A DNA stretch of 64,000 nt from Silene latifolia (taxonomy: Eukaryota > Streptophyta > Magnoliopsida > Caryophyllales > Caryophyllaceae), in contig NC_133536.1 of assembly GCF_048544455.1 (NCBI RefSeq), positions 200,015,325 through 200,079,324 of the forward strand, in the 5' to 3' direction. Numbering within the stretch: the stretch's first letter is position 1; every line of letters begins with the position of its first letter. This document shows, piece by piece, positions 32,834 to 44,007 of this stretch. The position numbers and the translations under genes were made by a program. Below the pieces are notes generated by a model that was not told where the DNA came from, made no database searches, and saw nothing but the letters and a program-made list of their open reading frames with translations.

Positions 32834-33272
32834 TATTCCACCATCTAATAAATGTTCTTCCATAATTACACTGAGCTGTTGATCGCAAATGGAAATGGTC
32901 TAAGTATTATAACTTTCTCAAAATATTTTTCTTTAAGTAAATGTAACGCATTGTGAAACACTCACTTTAATCATCTATACATATCAAAATATTTCAATAA
33001 ATATAATGGATAGTATACTCAATTTAAAGCATTTTTCGCAATAAAGGTAATGATTTAACTTTAGAATTTTTATCAAAAAAAAAAATTATATAAATTTAAA
33101 ATAAATCACCGTAATTGCTATTTGTAATTTTATAATACATTTATTAAACTCTAATTAATACTTTGCTGATATTTATGTAGCATTTATTATGTTTATTTTT
33201 AATGTCCAGCTGTAATTAATACCTGTATTTAATGCTGGGTTGACACGTGGCGCATCCACGGCGCTTCAACCC

Positions 33273-33274
<2 letters not shown>

Positions 33275-33325
<51 letters not shown>
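33275..33325. repeat. (AT)n microsatellite
   Basis: About 25 AT dinucleotides in a row. Confidence 0.95.
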
Positions 33326-33327
<2 letters not shown>

Positions 33328-33331
33328 ATTA

Positions 33332-33492
33332 CTCCCTCTCCCTCCGTTCTGGTATTTGTTTAACTTTATGGCACAAATACTAAGGAAAGATAAGAGGACT
33401 AAATATTTATCAAAAGTATTTACAAAATAGAAAGTAATTGACTGAGACATTAAAAAATAAAATAGGTAAATAAATGACAGGAACGGAGGAAG
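33332..33492. mobile_element. Stowaway-type MITE (161 bp)
   Basis: Left CTCCCTCTCCCTCCGTTC and right GAACGGAGGAAG are inverted, with TA on both sides (33330-33331 and 33493-33494). Confidence 0.85.
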
Positions 33493-33701
33493 TACGTATG
33501 ACGATTCTACTTTATCAAAGTACGAGAGATTGAAAGATAATCAATTTTTATAAGTTAATGAGTTATTGTTCATATTAACCCATTGTTTTGGGTGAAATTT
33601 CATTTGGTCCTATAAATTTGAAATACTTATTTTCCTTTCATGGGTTCGAGTGTTCGACATAGATCAGTTACCCTAAATTTTACCTATGTAATCCAGGAAA
33701 A

Positions 33702-33872
33702 TTCTTAGGTCCTCCAGGATGACCATTAATGTGTCCACCCTAACTAGTAAGAGGCCTTCATGCCCATTTAAAAGCTATAAATATAAAGATAAATATAAGG
33801 AAAATATTAGCATGAAAGCTTCTTATTGATTAGGGAGGACACATTAATGGTCCTCCTGGAGGACCTAAGAAC
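33702..33872. mobile_element. Fold-back MITE, ~62 bp arms
   Basis: TTCTTAGGTCCTCCAGGATG... pairs with ...GGAGGACCTAAGAA across a loop of about 45 bp. No clear target duplication, so the superfamily is unassigned. Confidence 0.7.
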
Positions 33873-34636
33873 ATATCATTTTTAGAATGACCTCTTACTA
33901 AGGTAGTGTTTTGTTGAAATTAAATTTTAAAATACAACTGATAAAATTAAAATAGAAGATATTCACCCTTACTAGAAAAGTGTACTAGCATAGTCATGGA
34001 CTGATTTAATTTGACCTATTTTTTCGATCGACTGTATTTCTTCTTTAATGGTTTTGGTATAAAGAGAGCTGCAAGAACGATTTTGATGCTGACGTACTGG
34101 GTTTGAACGTAACTCGGGTCATGAATATCAGTATACCACTGCTCATTATTTTTTCTTTAATTGTAGGACAAATCAAACTAAACTTAGTGTTACAAGGAGT
34201 TTTCAATACACATTACTTCGTAGTTTGTAATAACTAATACGTTCAATCAAAGAAACATAATGGATAATTGAAAAAATAAGCTTGAATTGGTTGTGGCAGT
34301 CTAAGTCGATCTCATGATCTCACATTCTCACCTTATCCAGAGATCATACAAACACGTAATTCATAATGTAAAACCTCATTATTCTCTACCACTAACCCGA
34401 AATAATAAATCAAACGATAGATTACCTCTACTTTATACAAACACGAAAAACTAAATTAACTATACAAGATCACCCTAATATGTATAGAGTATCTACCAAA
34501 GAAAACTTTACATTTTTGTAATCAAGCTCCTACCCTAAAAACATGAATTTTCAAACAATCTAAAAGTAAAGTAACAAAAAGAACAAAAAAATCTACAACT
34601 AAAACTAAGTACAAACTATCATTACATCCAATACTA
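33873..34636. other. Intergenic DNA and 3' flank of the permease gene
   Basis: AT-rich sequence without a recognised gene. The last 100-200 bp are probably the 3' untranslated region of the minus-strand permease gene. Confidence 0.5.
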
Positions 34637-36436
34637 CTAAACCTCAAGTGCTTTACTACTTGCATCTACATGATCACCACTATGAATAATATCATTATTA
34701 ATATTAGCACTACTTCCATTAAGCTCAACACCATCATTTTCATTCCCACCCCTACTTTTGCTATTTGATCCTTCAACTATCCCATATTTGCTTAGAAGCT
34801 CCCAGCCCCAATCCCCTATATGCAACACAATATAAGTCCCAATCCCTCCAATTAAACCATATGCTATAGAGTATGTCATTGGCATCAAAATTAGTGTTAT
34901 AAATGCTGGAATTGCTTGTCTCATGTCCCCCCATTCAATTTCAACAACTGACCTCATCATCAAAACTCCTACCAATATCAGCGGCGGGCCCACCGCCCAC
35001 GCGGGTATGGACGCTAGTAACGGCGTTATAAACAGGGCCAGGAAAAAATACCCTGCTGCTGTTAACGCCGTTAGTCCTGTCCTCCCACCCTCACGAATTC
35101 CCGTCGAGGACTCAATAAATACCGTTACAGGTGAGGTCCCTAACAGGGACCCCACAACAATTGAAACGGCGTCGGACATGAATGCAAAATACTGTCCTTC
35201 AAACTCCCCGTTCCGGTCCACAAAACCCGCGAAACGTGCCATAGAGTAGAGTGTACCCGTAGTATCCAATACGTCTACGTATAGAAATGTGATTAATGCA
35301 ACCCAAAACGGACCTTTGGTTACACCTTTAAAAGAAAGTGCGCCAGCTGTGTGTTTGATAAAGTGGACATCTACCACTCTTTTAAAGTAACTAAACGCAG
35401 CGTTTCCCGATTCCGTGTGGGGAAACGCCGTGACGCTCGAGTTTCTAAACCATGACACGATAGTAACGAATAAAATGCCGTATATCATAGCACCTTTGAT
35501 ATCTTTAACAAGGCAATATGCGATTATCACGAACCCAACTACACCTAGCCAAAAGGTTGGACTTTCCATCCGATGATTTAAACAATAAATACTATCCGAA
35601 ATGGCCCCACCGGGTAGTAACGAAATTGTACCATTTGGGGATGTTACAACTGGCGCGAGTGGGACCCGAGACGAACTCGGGCACCCACCCAATGTCAATA
35701 AAGTTGATCCGCTGTACCCAACTAACCCGATACCCTGACTACTCTGTAACCCAATAAAAGCTAAAAATAACCCGATACCGGCTGACGAAGATATTCTTAC
35801 CGGTTTCGGGATTAATTTAGCGATCCGCGTTCGTAACCCGACCGCGGAAATCGCTAAAAATATCAACCCTTCGATAAAGACAGCCGCGAGGGCCGTCTCG
35901 TAAGAAATATTCCCGGAACCGTGAAATCCGACAACGGTATACGCGAAATACGCGTTTGTCCCCATACCAGGCGCCAATGCGAGAGGTAAATTGGCGAAAA
36001 TACCCATGATGAAACATCCAATTAACGACGATGCCACCGTGGCAACAATCAAATCTTTTTTTATTCCGCTCAAACACGAAGCATACCCTGGATTGACTGG
36101 CTGAAACTTACACGTGTCGTCAGGGATGATGACATGGCGTGTTGGACCAGAGCAGTTGTTGACGTGGAAAGTAGGGTCGGAGCATAAGGGAACACAGTCA
36201 GCGACTGAACACGTGCCACCAGAGTCGGATAATATAGACGCGTTGACTGCGAGTATGTAAGCCATTGTTAAGAAAGTAGCGGTACCGGCTCGAAGCTCGG
36301 TAGTGAAGTTAGTTCGCCTTTCGGCGAGTTTGAAATGTTTCCCGACTCGGCTGTTAGCTATCTTAGCGTTCAGCCGAGTTATCGGGGTGGGTTTAGGGTT
36401 TAGAGTCGAGGTTACGATGGTGTCGAGATCAGTCAT
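34637..36436 (-). CDS. AZG1-like: AZG1-type adenine/guanine permease
   Basis: A single-exon membrane transporter of 599 residues from the start chosen here. In Arabidopsis AZG1 moves adenine, guanine and the adenine-derived cytokinins by proton-coupled uptake. Colinear similarity to AZG1, by recall, spans the whole length. It starts at [40 protein letters not shown] and includes [23 protein letters not shown] (NAT/AzgA core) and [28 protein letters not shown]. The C-terminal core [22 protein letters not shown] is the likely substrate site. Many hydrophobic helices are visible. The open frame extends 47 codons further up to 36577, but that stretch has no counterpart in AZG1 and reads like leader, so I start at Met 36436. 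The tail (last ~45 residues) is polar and Asn/Gly/Ser-rich. A young Copia element lies 400 bp upstream. Confidence 0.93.
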   Translation of the reverse strand: MTDLDTIVTSTLNPKPTPITRLNAKIANSRVGKHFKLAERRTNFTTELRAGTATFLTMAYILAVNASILSDSGGTCSVADCVPLCSDPTFHVNNCSGPTRHVIIPDDTCKFQPVNPGYASCLSGIKKDLIVATVASSLIGCFIMGIFANLPLALAPGMGTNAYFAYTVVGFHGSGNISYETALAAVFIEGLIFLAISAVGLRTRIAKLIPKPVRISSSAGIGLFLAFIGLQSSQGIGLVGYSGSTLLTLGGCPSSSRVPLAPVVTSPNGTISLLPGGAISDSIYCLNHRMESPTFWLGVVGFVIIAYCLVKDIKGAMIYGILFVTIVSWFRNSSVTAFPHTESGNAAFSYFKRVVDVHFIKHTAGALSFKGVTKGPFWVALITFLYVDVLDTTGTLYSMARFAGFVDRNGEFEGQYFAFMSDAVSIVVGSLLGTSPVTVFIESSTGIREGGRTGLTALTAAGYFFLALFITPLLASIPAWAVGPPLILVGVLMMRSVVEIEWGDMRQAIPAFITLILMPMTYSIAYGLIGGIGTYIVLHIGDWGWELLSKYGIVEGSNSKSRGGNENDGVELNGSSANINNDIIHSGDHVDASSKALEV

Positions 36437-36836
36437 GGTAAATGGAAGGGAGTAGGGATGGAGGGAGCGTATGTAAGGGTGTTTTTTTATTTTGGTGTGG
36501 GAAGTTTTGTAAGGTTTAGAGTATTGAGAGAGTTTGTTATAAAGTGTGAATAGAGTTTGAGAAGGGTAGGAATTCATTAGTGAGGTAGTTATTAATGAAT
36601 GGTACGTTGATTAAAGCCTTAAAGGCACTAGATATGATAGATTCCGTGTTAATTGGATCTTAAAGTTGATAGTAGTAGACTAGTAGTATAGTATATACTT
36701 GATCAATTTGGGTTGGTATTTTCTTAGTATAATTAATGGTCTTCGCTTAAGAATATGTCAAATTTGGATTGGAGAGAAATGAATTTCGTCTCAAAATCAA
36801 TTGATGACTATAAAAACACTCTAACAAAAGGAATTA

Positions 36837-37054
36837 TGTGGAAATATTATCTATATTATCTTTACGTATATGATATAGTTTGTATTATCTTTAGTATTAT
36901 CATTAGCCTCAATTTCTATCCTAATCTCACAGTATTGTATTTAGGAAAGGATTGATGTAAGGCTTGAACTCTCGCCCTATATATATGCCTCGTTGTATTC
37001 CGTTTTGATCATCAAGAAATATACACATAAAATTCTTCCCTTCTCTGTTTATCA
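36837..37054 (+). repeat. 5' LTR of Copia element (218 bp)
   Basis: TGTGGAAA...TTTATCA. The primer site TGGTATCAG begins directly after it. I see no difference from the 3' LTR at 41550-41767. Confidence 0.95.
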
Positions 37055-40000
37055 TGGTATCAGTGAAGTAACGATCCTGATATTTTTTTTCCCTTCTCCA
37101 AATAATCCATCATGACCGGCGACGACAAAAACAAAGGCAGGGACGAGGACGGTGGCAAGCCACCTGTTGTAATAACACCGTCTTCCCCCTTGTACCTTCA
37201 CCCGTCTGATGCCCCTAGTTTGATGCTTACTCAAACTATTTTTAATGGAGATAATTATGATATCCGGGCCGATCTTTGTTGGACGTCTTGACGCCAAAAA
37301 TAAATTGGCTTTTGTTGAAGGCACCGTCACAAAACCCGTCGCTGACACCAGTGACGGAGATAGTATTGAGTCCATCGCGTGGCGCCAGTGCAATGCCATG
37401 CTCAAAGCATGGCTCCGCAATGTTATCGACTCAAAGCTTCATCCTAGTATCACCTTTTCTGCCACTGTGACGGAAATTTGGAATGAATTAAAAGACCGTT
37501 TTTCAGTCGGAAACGCACCTCGAGTTCACCAACCAAAAATGATCTCAATGATTAAAACGGGGGGAAGCAATCGGTCGTTGAGTACTACACTCAATTAAAA
37601 ACTATATGGGATGAATTAACCAATTACAGTCGGGTTCCCCCATGTACTTGCGGGGCTGGAGCGGCCCTGGCCAAAGAGCGAAAGGAAGAAAAGGTACACC
37701 ACTTTCTTATGGGATTGGATAGTACCCTATACGGGCATCTTCGGACGAATTTATTAATGGAAGATAACATCACCTCTCTCACCGCTTATGCTATTGTCTT
37801 GCGTGAAGAACGTCCACAACACATCACACACGAGCAAAAGAGGAGCAAAGTGAGGCCGCCATGGCTGTCAAGCATAGCCACGTGCAAGGCGGGGGACGAG
37901 GAAACCCGTCGCCTACGAGAATCTCCGAGCCTACCCGACCACCACCACCCCAATGCACCTACTGTGACCGCTATTTCCATACCGAAGAATTTTGTTATCA
38001 AAAGCATGGCTACCCTTCTAGGGGACGAGGCCGTGGTAGAGGTCGTGGTCGTGGTGGACGTGGAGCAGGTCGTACAGGCCGCGGCAGCAACACTCAAGCT
38101 GCGAATGCTGCGACTGTTGAAACTGAGACTGCCAATCAGCCTACTCAGGGACTGACAGCAGATGAGTTGTTACGAGTACGCACTCTCTTAGGAAGCAAAT
38201 CAGACGGTAATCAAGCATCATCATCAGGTATACACAATACAACTCCTGGTGAATGGATACTCGATAGCGGTGCCTCGCACCATATGACAGGCCGTTCTGA
38301 TTTACTGGAAAATCGATGGAAAAGCTCACCATCACGAGTTGGCCTCCCTGACGGGAACCACATCTTTGCTTCCGAGCATGGACGAGTAACTTTGAGTGAC
38401 AAATTCGTCCTTAAAGATGTGCTATATGTCCCAAGTTTAAATTGTGATTTGATTTCCATAAAGCAACTCATCGAGGAAAATAATTGTGTAGTCATATTTA
38501 ATAAAAACTATTGTATTTTGCAGGACCAATCTATGACGATGCAGTTGGATCAGGTGAGCATCGCAACGGGGTTTATTATTTGAAGACGGAATCTGAGAAT
38601 AGTATTGCAACAACTCGGCTTGATGAGGATGCTCGGTTATGGCATAGGAGACTTGGACATCCGTCTCATAGTATTTTACCTTATTTTTCTAGTTTAGTTG
38701 GCAATAAATTATCTTGGAATAATACTTATGTTTGTGATTCGTGTTGCCGAGCCAAGCAAACTCGGTCGATTTTTACAATTAATAATAAAAGAAGTAGTGA
38801 ATTATTTTCATTAATTCATTGTGATATTTGGGGCGGTTACCGTACCAAGAGTTTGTCTGGGCACATTATTTTCTCACCATTGTTGATTGTAGCAGGAGCG
38901 TGTGGGTTCATCTAATGAAAGATAGGAGAGAAGTAGGTGACTTAATGAGAAATTTCTGTAAAATGACACTGACACAATTTGGGCGACAAGTGAAAATAAT
39001 TCAAAGCGACAATGGGACGGAGTTTTTGGCAGGAGGAATGAAAAAGTATTGTAATGACAATGGAATACTCATCCAAACTAGTAATACTGATACTCCACAG
39101 CAGAATGGACGAGTAGAACGGAAACATCGACACATTCTTGAAAAAGCCCGTGCTTTACGTTTTCAATCCGGACTGCCTTTGTCTTTTTGGGGGGAGTGTG
39201 TTCTTACTGCTGCGTACTTGATAAATCGCACTCCCACTCGCATTCTTAATGGACGAACTCCTTATGAAATATTGTATGGTTCGAAGCCGTGCCTTGCTGA
39301 TTTACGGGTATTCGGTTGCCTTTGTTATGCGCATAACAAAGAGAAACCGAAAGACAAGTTTGGTGAAAGGGGTACGAGATGTGTTTTCATTGGCTATCCA
39401 CAAGGAAAGAAAGGATGGAGATTATACGACATTAAGCAGAGAAAGTTTCTGGTTTCTCGAGACATACAATTCTATGAAAATATTTTTCCGTTTGCGGATA
39501 GCAGTGAGACTGTCGGATTACCACCCGAGATAGATAAAACCTTCTTTCATCAGACCGGGATTCCTTATGCCCATAATTTTGAAGAGCACGTACCCACTAA
39601 CACTGATAAGAAGATGAGTACAGGGGACAGTGGCGTGCCTCCTGGTACTGTTGAAACTGTTGAGAAACAGAGCAGAGCAGAATCGGTGGTGGAGGAAGAA
39701 ATACGAGAGGAACCGGTGGTTGTAGTAGAGACAAGTCAAGATCAGGGGGTAGCCCGTGATGACATAATAATGGCTGACAATGAGTTACGTGAAGGAAGGG
39801 GTGCTCGACAGAAATTCGAACCCGCTTGGAAGAAAGATTACTATTGTAAATCGTCACGAATAATAAACCCCGCAACCAATGCTCTTTCGGTTCCATCTAC
39901 AGCGTCTAAGAAAGGTACTCACTATCCTCTAGTTAATTATATTACTACTAGTTGTTTTTCGAATGCTCACAGGTCATATATGGCAAGCATTGATAATGCC

Positions 40001-41549
40001 AAAGAACCCTCAAATTATTTTGAGGCAGCTAAGAATGCCGATAGGAGAAAAGCCATGAGACAAGAAATTGGCGCTGAGGCGAAATAAAACATGGGAAATT
40101 GTTAGTCTGCTTGGAAGGGAAACGACCAATCGGTTGCAAGTGGATATACAAGATTAAACACAAAGCCGATGGTACAATAGAACGGTACAAAGCCCGATTG
40201 GTAGCGCAAGGTTTTACGCAAGTAGAAGGAGTCGATTATCATGAAACCTTCGCCCCCGTTGCCAAAATGACTAGTGTGAGGTGTTTATTAGCTGTAGCCG
40301 TTGCAAAGAATTGGATTATTGAACAATTAGATGTCAATAATGCATTTTTACATGGTGAACTCAATGAAGAAGTTTACATGAGGTTACCACAAGGCATTGT
40401 TGTCCCAAAGAAGAATCAAGTTTGCAAGCTATTAAAATCCTTGTATGGCCTTAAGCAGGCGTCACAGAACTGGTTTGTAAAGCTGACTTGCTCACTCGAG
40501 GGATACGGTTTTACTCAGTCTATGGCAGATTACTCTCTTTTTACTTATAATAAAGGCAATGTTTTTATTGGCATTCTAGTTTACGTCGATGACATGATTG
40601 TTGTGAGCAATGACATGGCTGCGTGCACCACCCGACTCAAAGCTTTTCTGAATGGGCAGTTTGGCATTAAAGACTTGGGCCGATTAAAATATTTTTTGGG
40701 TATTGAGGTAGCCACAGGACCGAAGGGACTGTTTCTTAGTCAGCGGAAATATGCTACGGAAATTGTCAAAGAAGCAAAAATGGAAGGAGCGAAACCCATT
40801 GACACGCCTATTCCACAACACCATCGCCTAGCTTTGGCCGAGGGGTATCTTCTTAAAGACCCTATGCAGTATCGAAGGTTAGTAGGCCGTCTTGTGTACT
40901 TAACGATCACAAGGCCAGATTTAGTGTATGTAGTGCACATTCTTTCCCAGTTTGTTCATGCTCCACGAAAAGAACATTGGGATCTTTGTTATTCGCGCTA
41001 TTCGATATATTAAAGGCGACATTGGTAAAGGCATCTTTATGAAACGAGATGCGGAATTGGAAGTACGAGGATATTCCGACTCGGATTATGGTTCTTGTCT
41101 GTCGTGACGGTGCTGCAGAGTTATTTATTTTGTGTCATTAGGCGGCACACCTATTTCATGGAAAGCTAAGAAGCAGCCTACAGTGTCCATATCATCAGCC
41201 GAGGCGGAATATCGAGCGATGGCAGCATTAACGCGTGAACTACTCTGGCTAAAAAGCTTCCTCGGTTCCCTAGGAATACTTCATGCTCGTCCAATGAAGA
41301 TGTTTTGTGATAATCAGGCGGCATTACACATTGCAAAGAATCCCGTTTTTCATGATCGTACCAAGCACATAGAAATCGATTGCCATTTCATCCGTAAGCA
41401 CCTTTTAGACCGCACCATTTCTGCGTTTCACCTTCGAAGTAAAGAGCAAATTGCAGATTTGTTTACAAAAGCTCTTGGAGGAGAGGCATATCGCTATTTA
41501 CAGTCCAAGTTGGGAATCGGCATTCCTACCGTTCCCACTTGAGGGGGAG

Positions 41550-41767
41550 TGTGGAAATATTATCTATATTATCTTTACGTATATGATATAGTTTGTATTA
41601 TCTTTAGTATTATCATTAGCCTCAATTTCTATCCTAATCTCACAGTATTGTATTTAGGAAAGGATTGATGTAAGGCTTGAACTCTCGCCCTATATATATG
41701 CCTCGTTGTATTCCGTTTTGATCATCAAGAAATATACACATAAAATTCTTCCCTTCTCTGTTTATCA
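41550..41767 (+). repeat. 3' LTR of Copia element (218 bp)
   Basis: Appears identical to the 5' LTR and is followed by the target duplication AATTA. Confidence 0.95.
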
Positions 41768-41871
41768 AATTACATGAGTTCCCAACAGACATAGTGAACA
41801 ATAAGTTCTTGTCGTTAAACACATGCATGTAACCTTCTACAGTTCCACATTCTATCATCTTATATTGTAAT

Positions 41872-41916
41872 ATACCATATCAAACCAGGTAGATCAATCG
41901 TGGTTTGATATGGTAT
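41872..41916. repeat. Perfect 16 bp hairpin
   Basis: ATACCATATCAAACCA and TGGTTTGATATGGTAT are perfect reverse complements around a 13 bp loop. Confidence 0.9.
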
Positions 41917-43618
41917 GGTCTATATTTTCGAGTCATCAACCACACCTTAACAATGACTTTGATGTTGTATGGAGTCGATAGTGGGACTTTGATCAAATCC
42001 TTATAAAGAAACGAGTATGAAAGCTTCTTATTAGTAAAAGAGTTATTTTAACGCGAAATACTTATATGTGACTGATGTGAGTACTTTTTACTCATACAAC
42101 ACTATAATTTTCATTAGCATTTTTTCTTGGTATCTTGTACTCTTAAATCTTAATCAGGAGATGTTTCTTTTGTCATGATCGTTTCTTTACGTCTTCTTTA
42201 TTTTGAAGTCTCAATTATTTTTTCACAACTACTCCGTATATTTGAAGTAAAATAAGTTAATAATCTTTTACACGTTCAATTAATTTTCCTCTTTGCGAAG
42301 TACTCCGTAATACCCCCATAAAGCATAAATATCTCATTTCCTTGTCTATACAATCAATTTCATTTGTTTTGTTTTCTTTCTTGATGTCAAACTCAAGGTC
42401 AAACCAATCTTTTTCAGCCTTTTATTGTTTTTTCGCAAAATGATAGACAAGTTACTTTGCTTTTCAGTAGAGAATTCCATTATTTGTTGTTTTTAAATAA
42501 GCTTTTCAATAATCAAGAGCAAAATTAAGGGAATCAAGAATAAATGTTTATAATTTTCTACAGATTAGGTAAACCCTCAACAAATATTTTGAATTTGTAG
42601 CCTAAAATCTCGGTTGTAAGTTGGTCAAGCACACATATTAATACAACAAATTAAAGTTTGACTCATGAAGTCATGACAAAGTCAACCACACTAGCAATTC
42701 AAATTTTTTTACGTGCAAAACATATTTGATGGCTGACAAAGTCAAACACAAAGTCATCTCTTAAATAAGTCATAACGGGTTCGGTTTCTGACTATTGCGA
42801 ATAAAAAATCTGACTTAAAAGGAAGTTTAGCCATTAAATTGCATTCAATACCTCTTCAGAAATTGTCCCCACCGTCAATAGGAAATACTTCTTATTGACA
42901 AAAAACAAAAAAACTACTCGGGATTTGAACCGCTTTCAAAATGAGTACTAAAACACGACTAATTGACAAAAAATGTCATGGCATTCAGACTAATCAGTCG
43001 TCGTTGCAGCTTACCTAATCGAATTCATTGAACGTGACATAAATTCATGATAATTTAGGCTTCAATGGTTATGAGTTGCTAAGCCGCAAAGGCTAAGGGA
43101 CGTGGGCAAGCAATGATGATAAATGAGGTAATCAAGCTAATTAATGTAATCATGTGTTAATTAAACTTTAGTCAAATAAAGAAGCTAAACTAATAATTAC
43201 GTATAAATTTATGATCAACTTGGGATTTGTTTACTTTTTTGTAAACTAATCAACTTGATCGTGCTTTATTCATTTTGGATTCAAACCCGAAAGAAATGAG
43301 TGGGTTAGCAAGGCTCTGCCTTTTCGGTTTAATTTCAACTATTATCCCGTCATCTCATCTAACTTTAATTCAGTTCAACTTCATCCAACTCATTTTAACC
43401 CATTTCAGCTCAATATAGTTCAGTTTAACTTACGCTAGCCCAAAAAACCAGGGACTAAGAGTATTGCCATCTAAAAATGCAAAATTTTGATTTTCTCATC
43501 GTTTTCCCGAATATTACTACTCCGTACATCTCATTGATAATTCGACCTTCCTTTAATTTTCGACCATGTTCTACCCCATATATTGTAAGCATGAGTTCGC
43601 CAACAAATTTAAATTATA
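41917..43618. other. Intergenic AT-rich DNA
   Basis: No gene recognised. Three TACTCCGTA nonamers occur at 42230, 42301 and 43518. A short CAGTTCAACTT-rich patch at 43370-43435 resembles the interior of the MITE at 55575-55736. Confidence 0.5.
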
Positions 43619-43949
43619 CTCCCTCCTATTCTTAATAACCCTCCCCTTTTATGGAGGGCACGGAAATTAAGGGAGGGGAGTATTATATGATAAAATATTG
43701 TAAGTGGGGTAGGAGATTGGAGAGAGGAAATGTATTGTGTGATGAAAATAAGTATTGTTGTGGGGTAAGGTATTTAAAATAAGATAAAGTATGAGTATTG
43801 TGGGGTATTATTGTGGGGTGAGATGATTAAAATAAGTATAAAAGTTAATTTCAAAAATAAGTATAAAAGTTTGCCAAATAAGGAAATAGGGAGAGTATTG
43901 TGAATATACGAAAAAGGAAATAGGGAGAGTTATTTAGAATAGGAGGGAG
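43619..43949. mobile_element. Stowaway-type MITE (331 bp)
   Basis: CTCCCTCCTATTCTTAATAAC on the left pairs with GTTATTTAGAATAGGAGGGAG on the right, flanked by TA (43617-43618 and 43950-43951). Confidence 0.88.
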
Positions 43950-43951
43950 TA

Positions 43952-43970
43952 TATTTCATGTAATTTCATT

Positions 43971-44007
<37 letters not shown>

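Larger units (their letters stand above)
30792..32898. repeat. 2.1 kb palindrome: arms of about 750-770 bp, each with a Helitron
   Basis: 30792-31540 and 32128-32898 are near-identical inverted copies. Weaker inverted similarity continues into the centre (31750-31820 against 32000-32095), leaving a unique core of only about 170 bp. A third, degenerate copy of the arm without the Helitron lies at about 31604-31725. Confidence 0.9.
36837..41767 (+). mobile_element. Copia LTR retrotransposon (4.9 kb, Ale-like), full length, very young, broken
   Basis: Identical 218 bp LTRs, target duplication AATTA (36832-36836 and 41768-41772), initiator-tRNA-type primer site, and polypurine tract GAGGGGGAG before the 3' LTR. 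Parts in order: gag (37110-37850) with a zinc knuckle near 37955, protease (LDSGASHHMT near 38260), integrase (38640-39330, QSDNGTEF), reverse transcriptase (40099-40990, YVDDMIV) and RNase H (41130-41540, SSAEAEYRAMA). The coding region is in about five or six pieces. Lineage assignment to Ale rests on size and protein style. Identical LTRs imply insertion in the very recent past. Confidence 0.93.

Noticed and set aside
36437-36577. 47-codon N-terminal extension of the permease
   Set aside because: It has no counterpart in AZG1 and reads like 5' leader; Met at 36436 gives the family's usual N-terminus.
41872-41916. microRNA precursor
   Set aside because: The stem is only 16 bp with a 13 bp loop, too short for a plant miRNA precursor.
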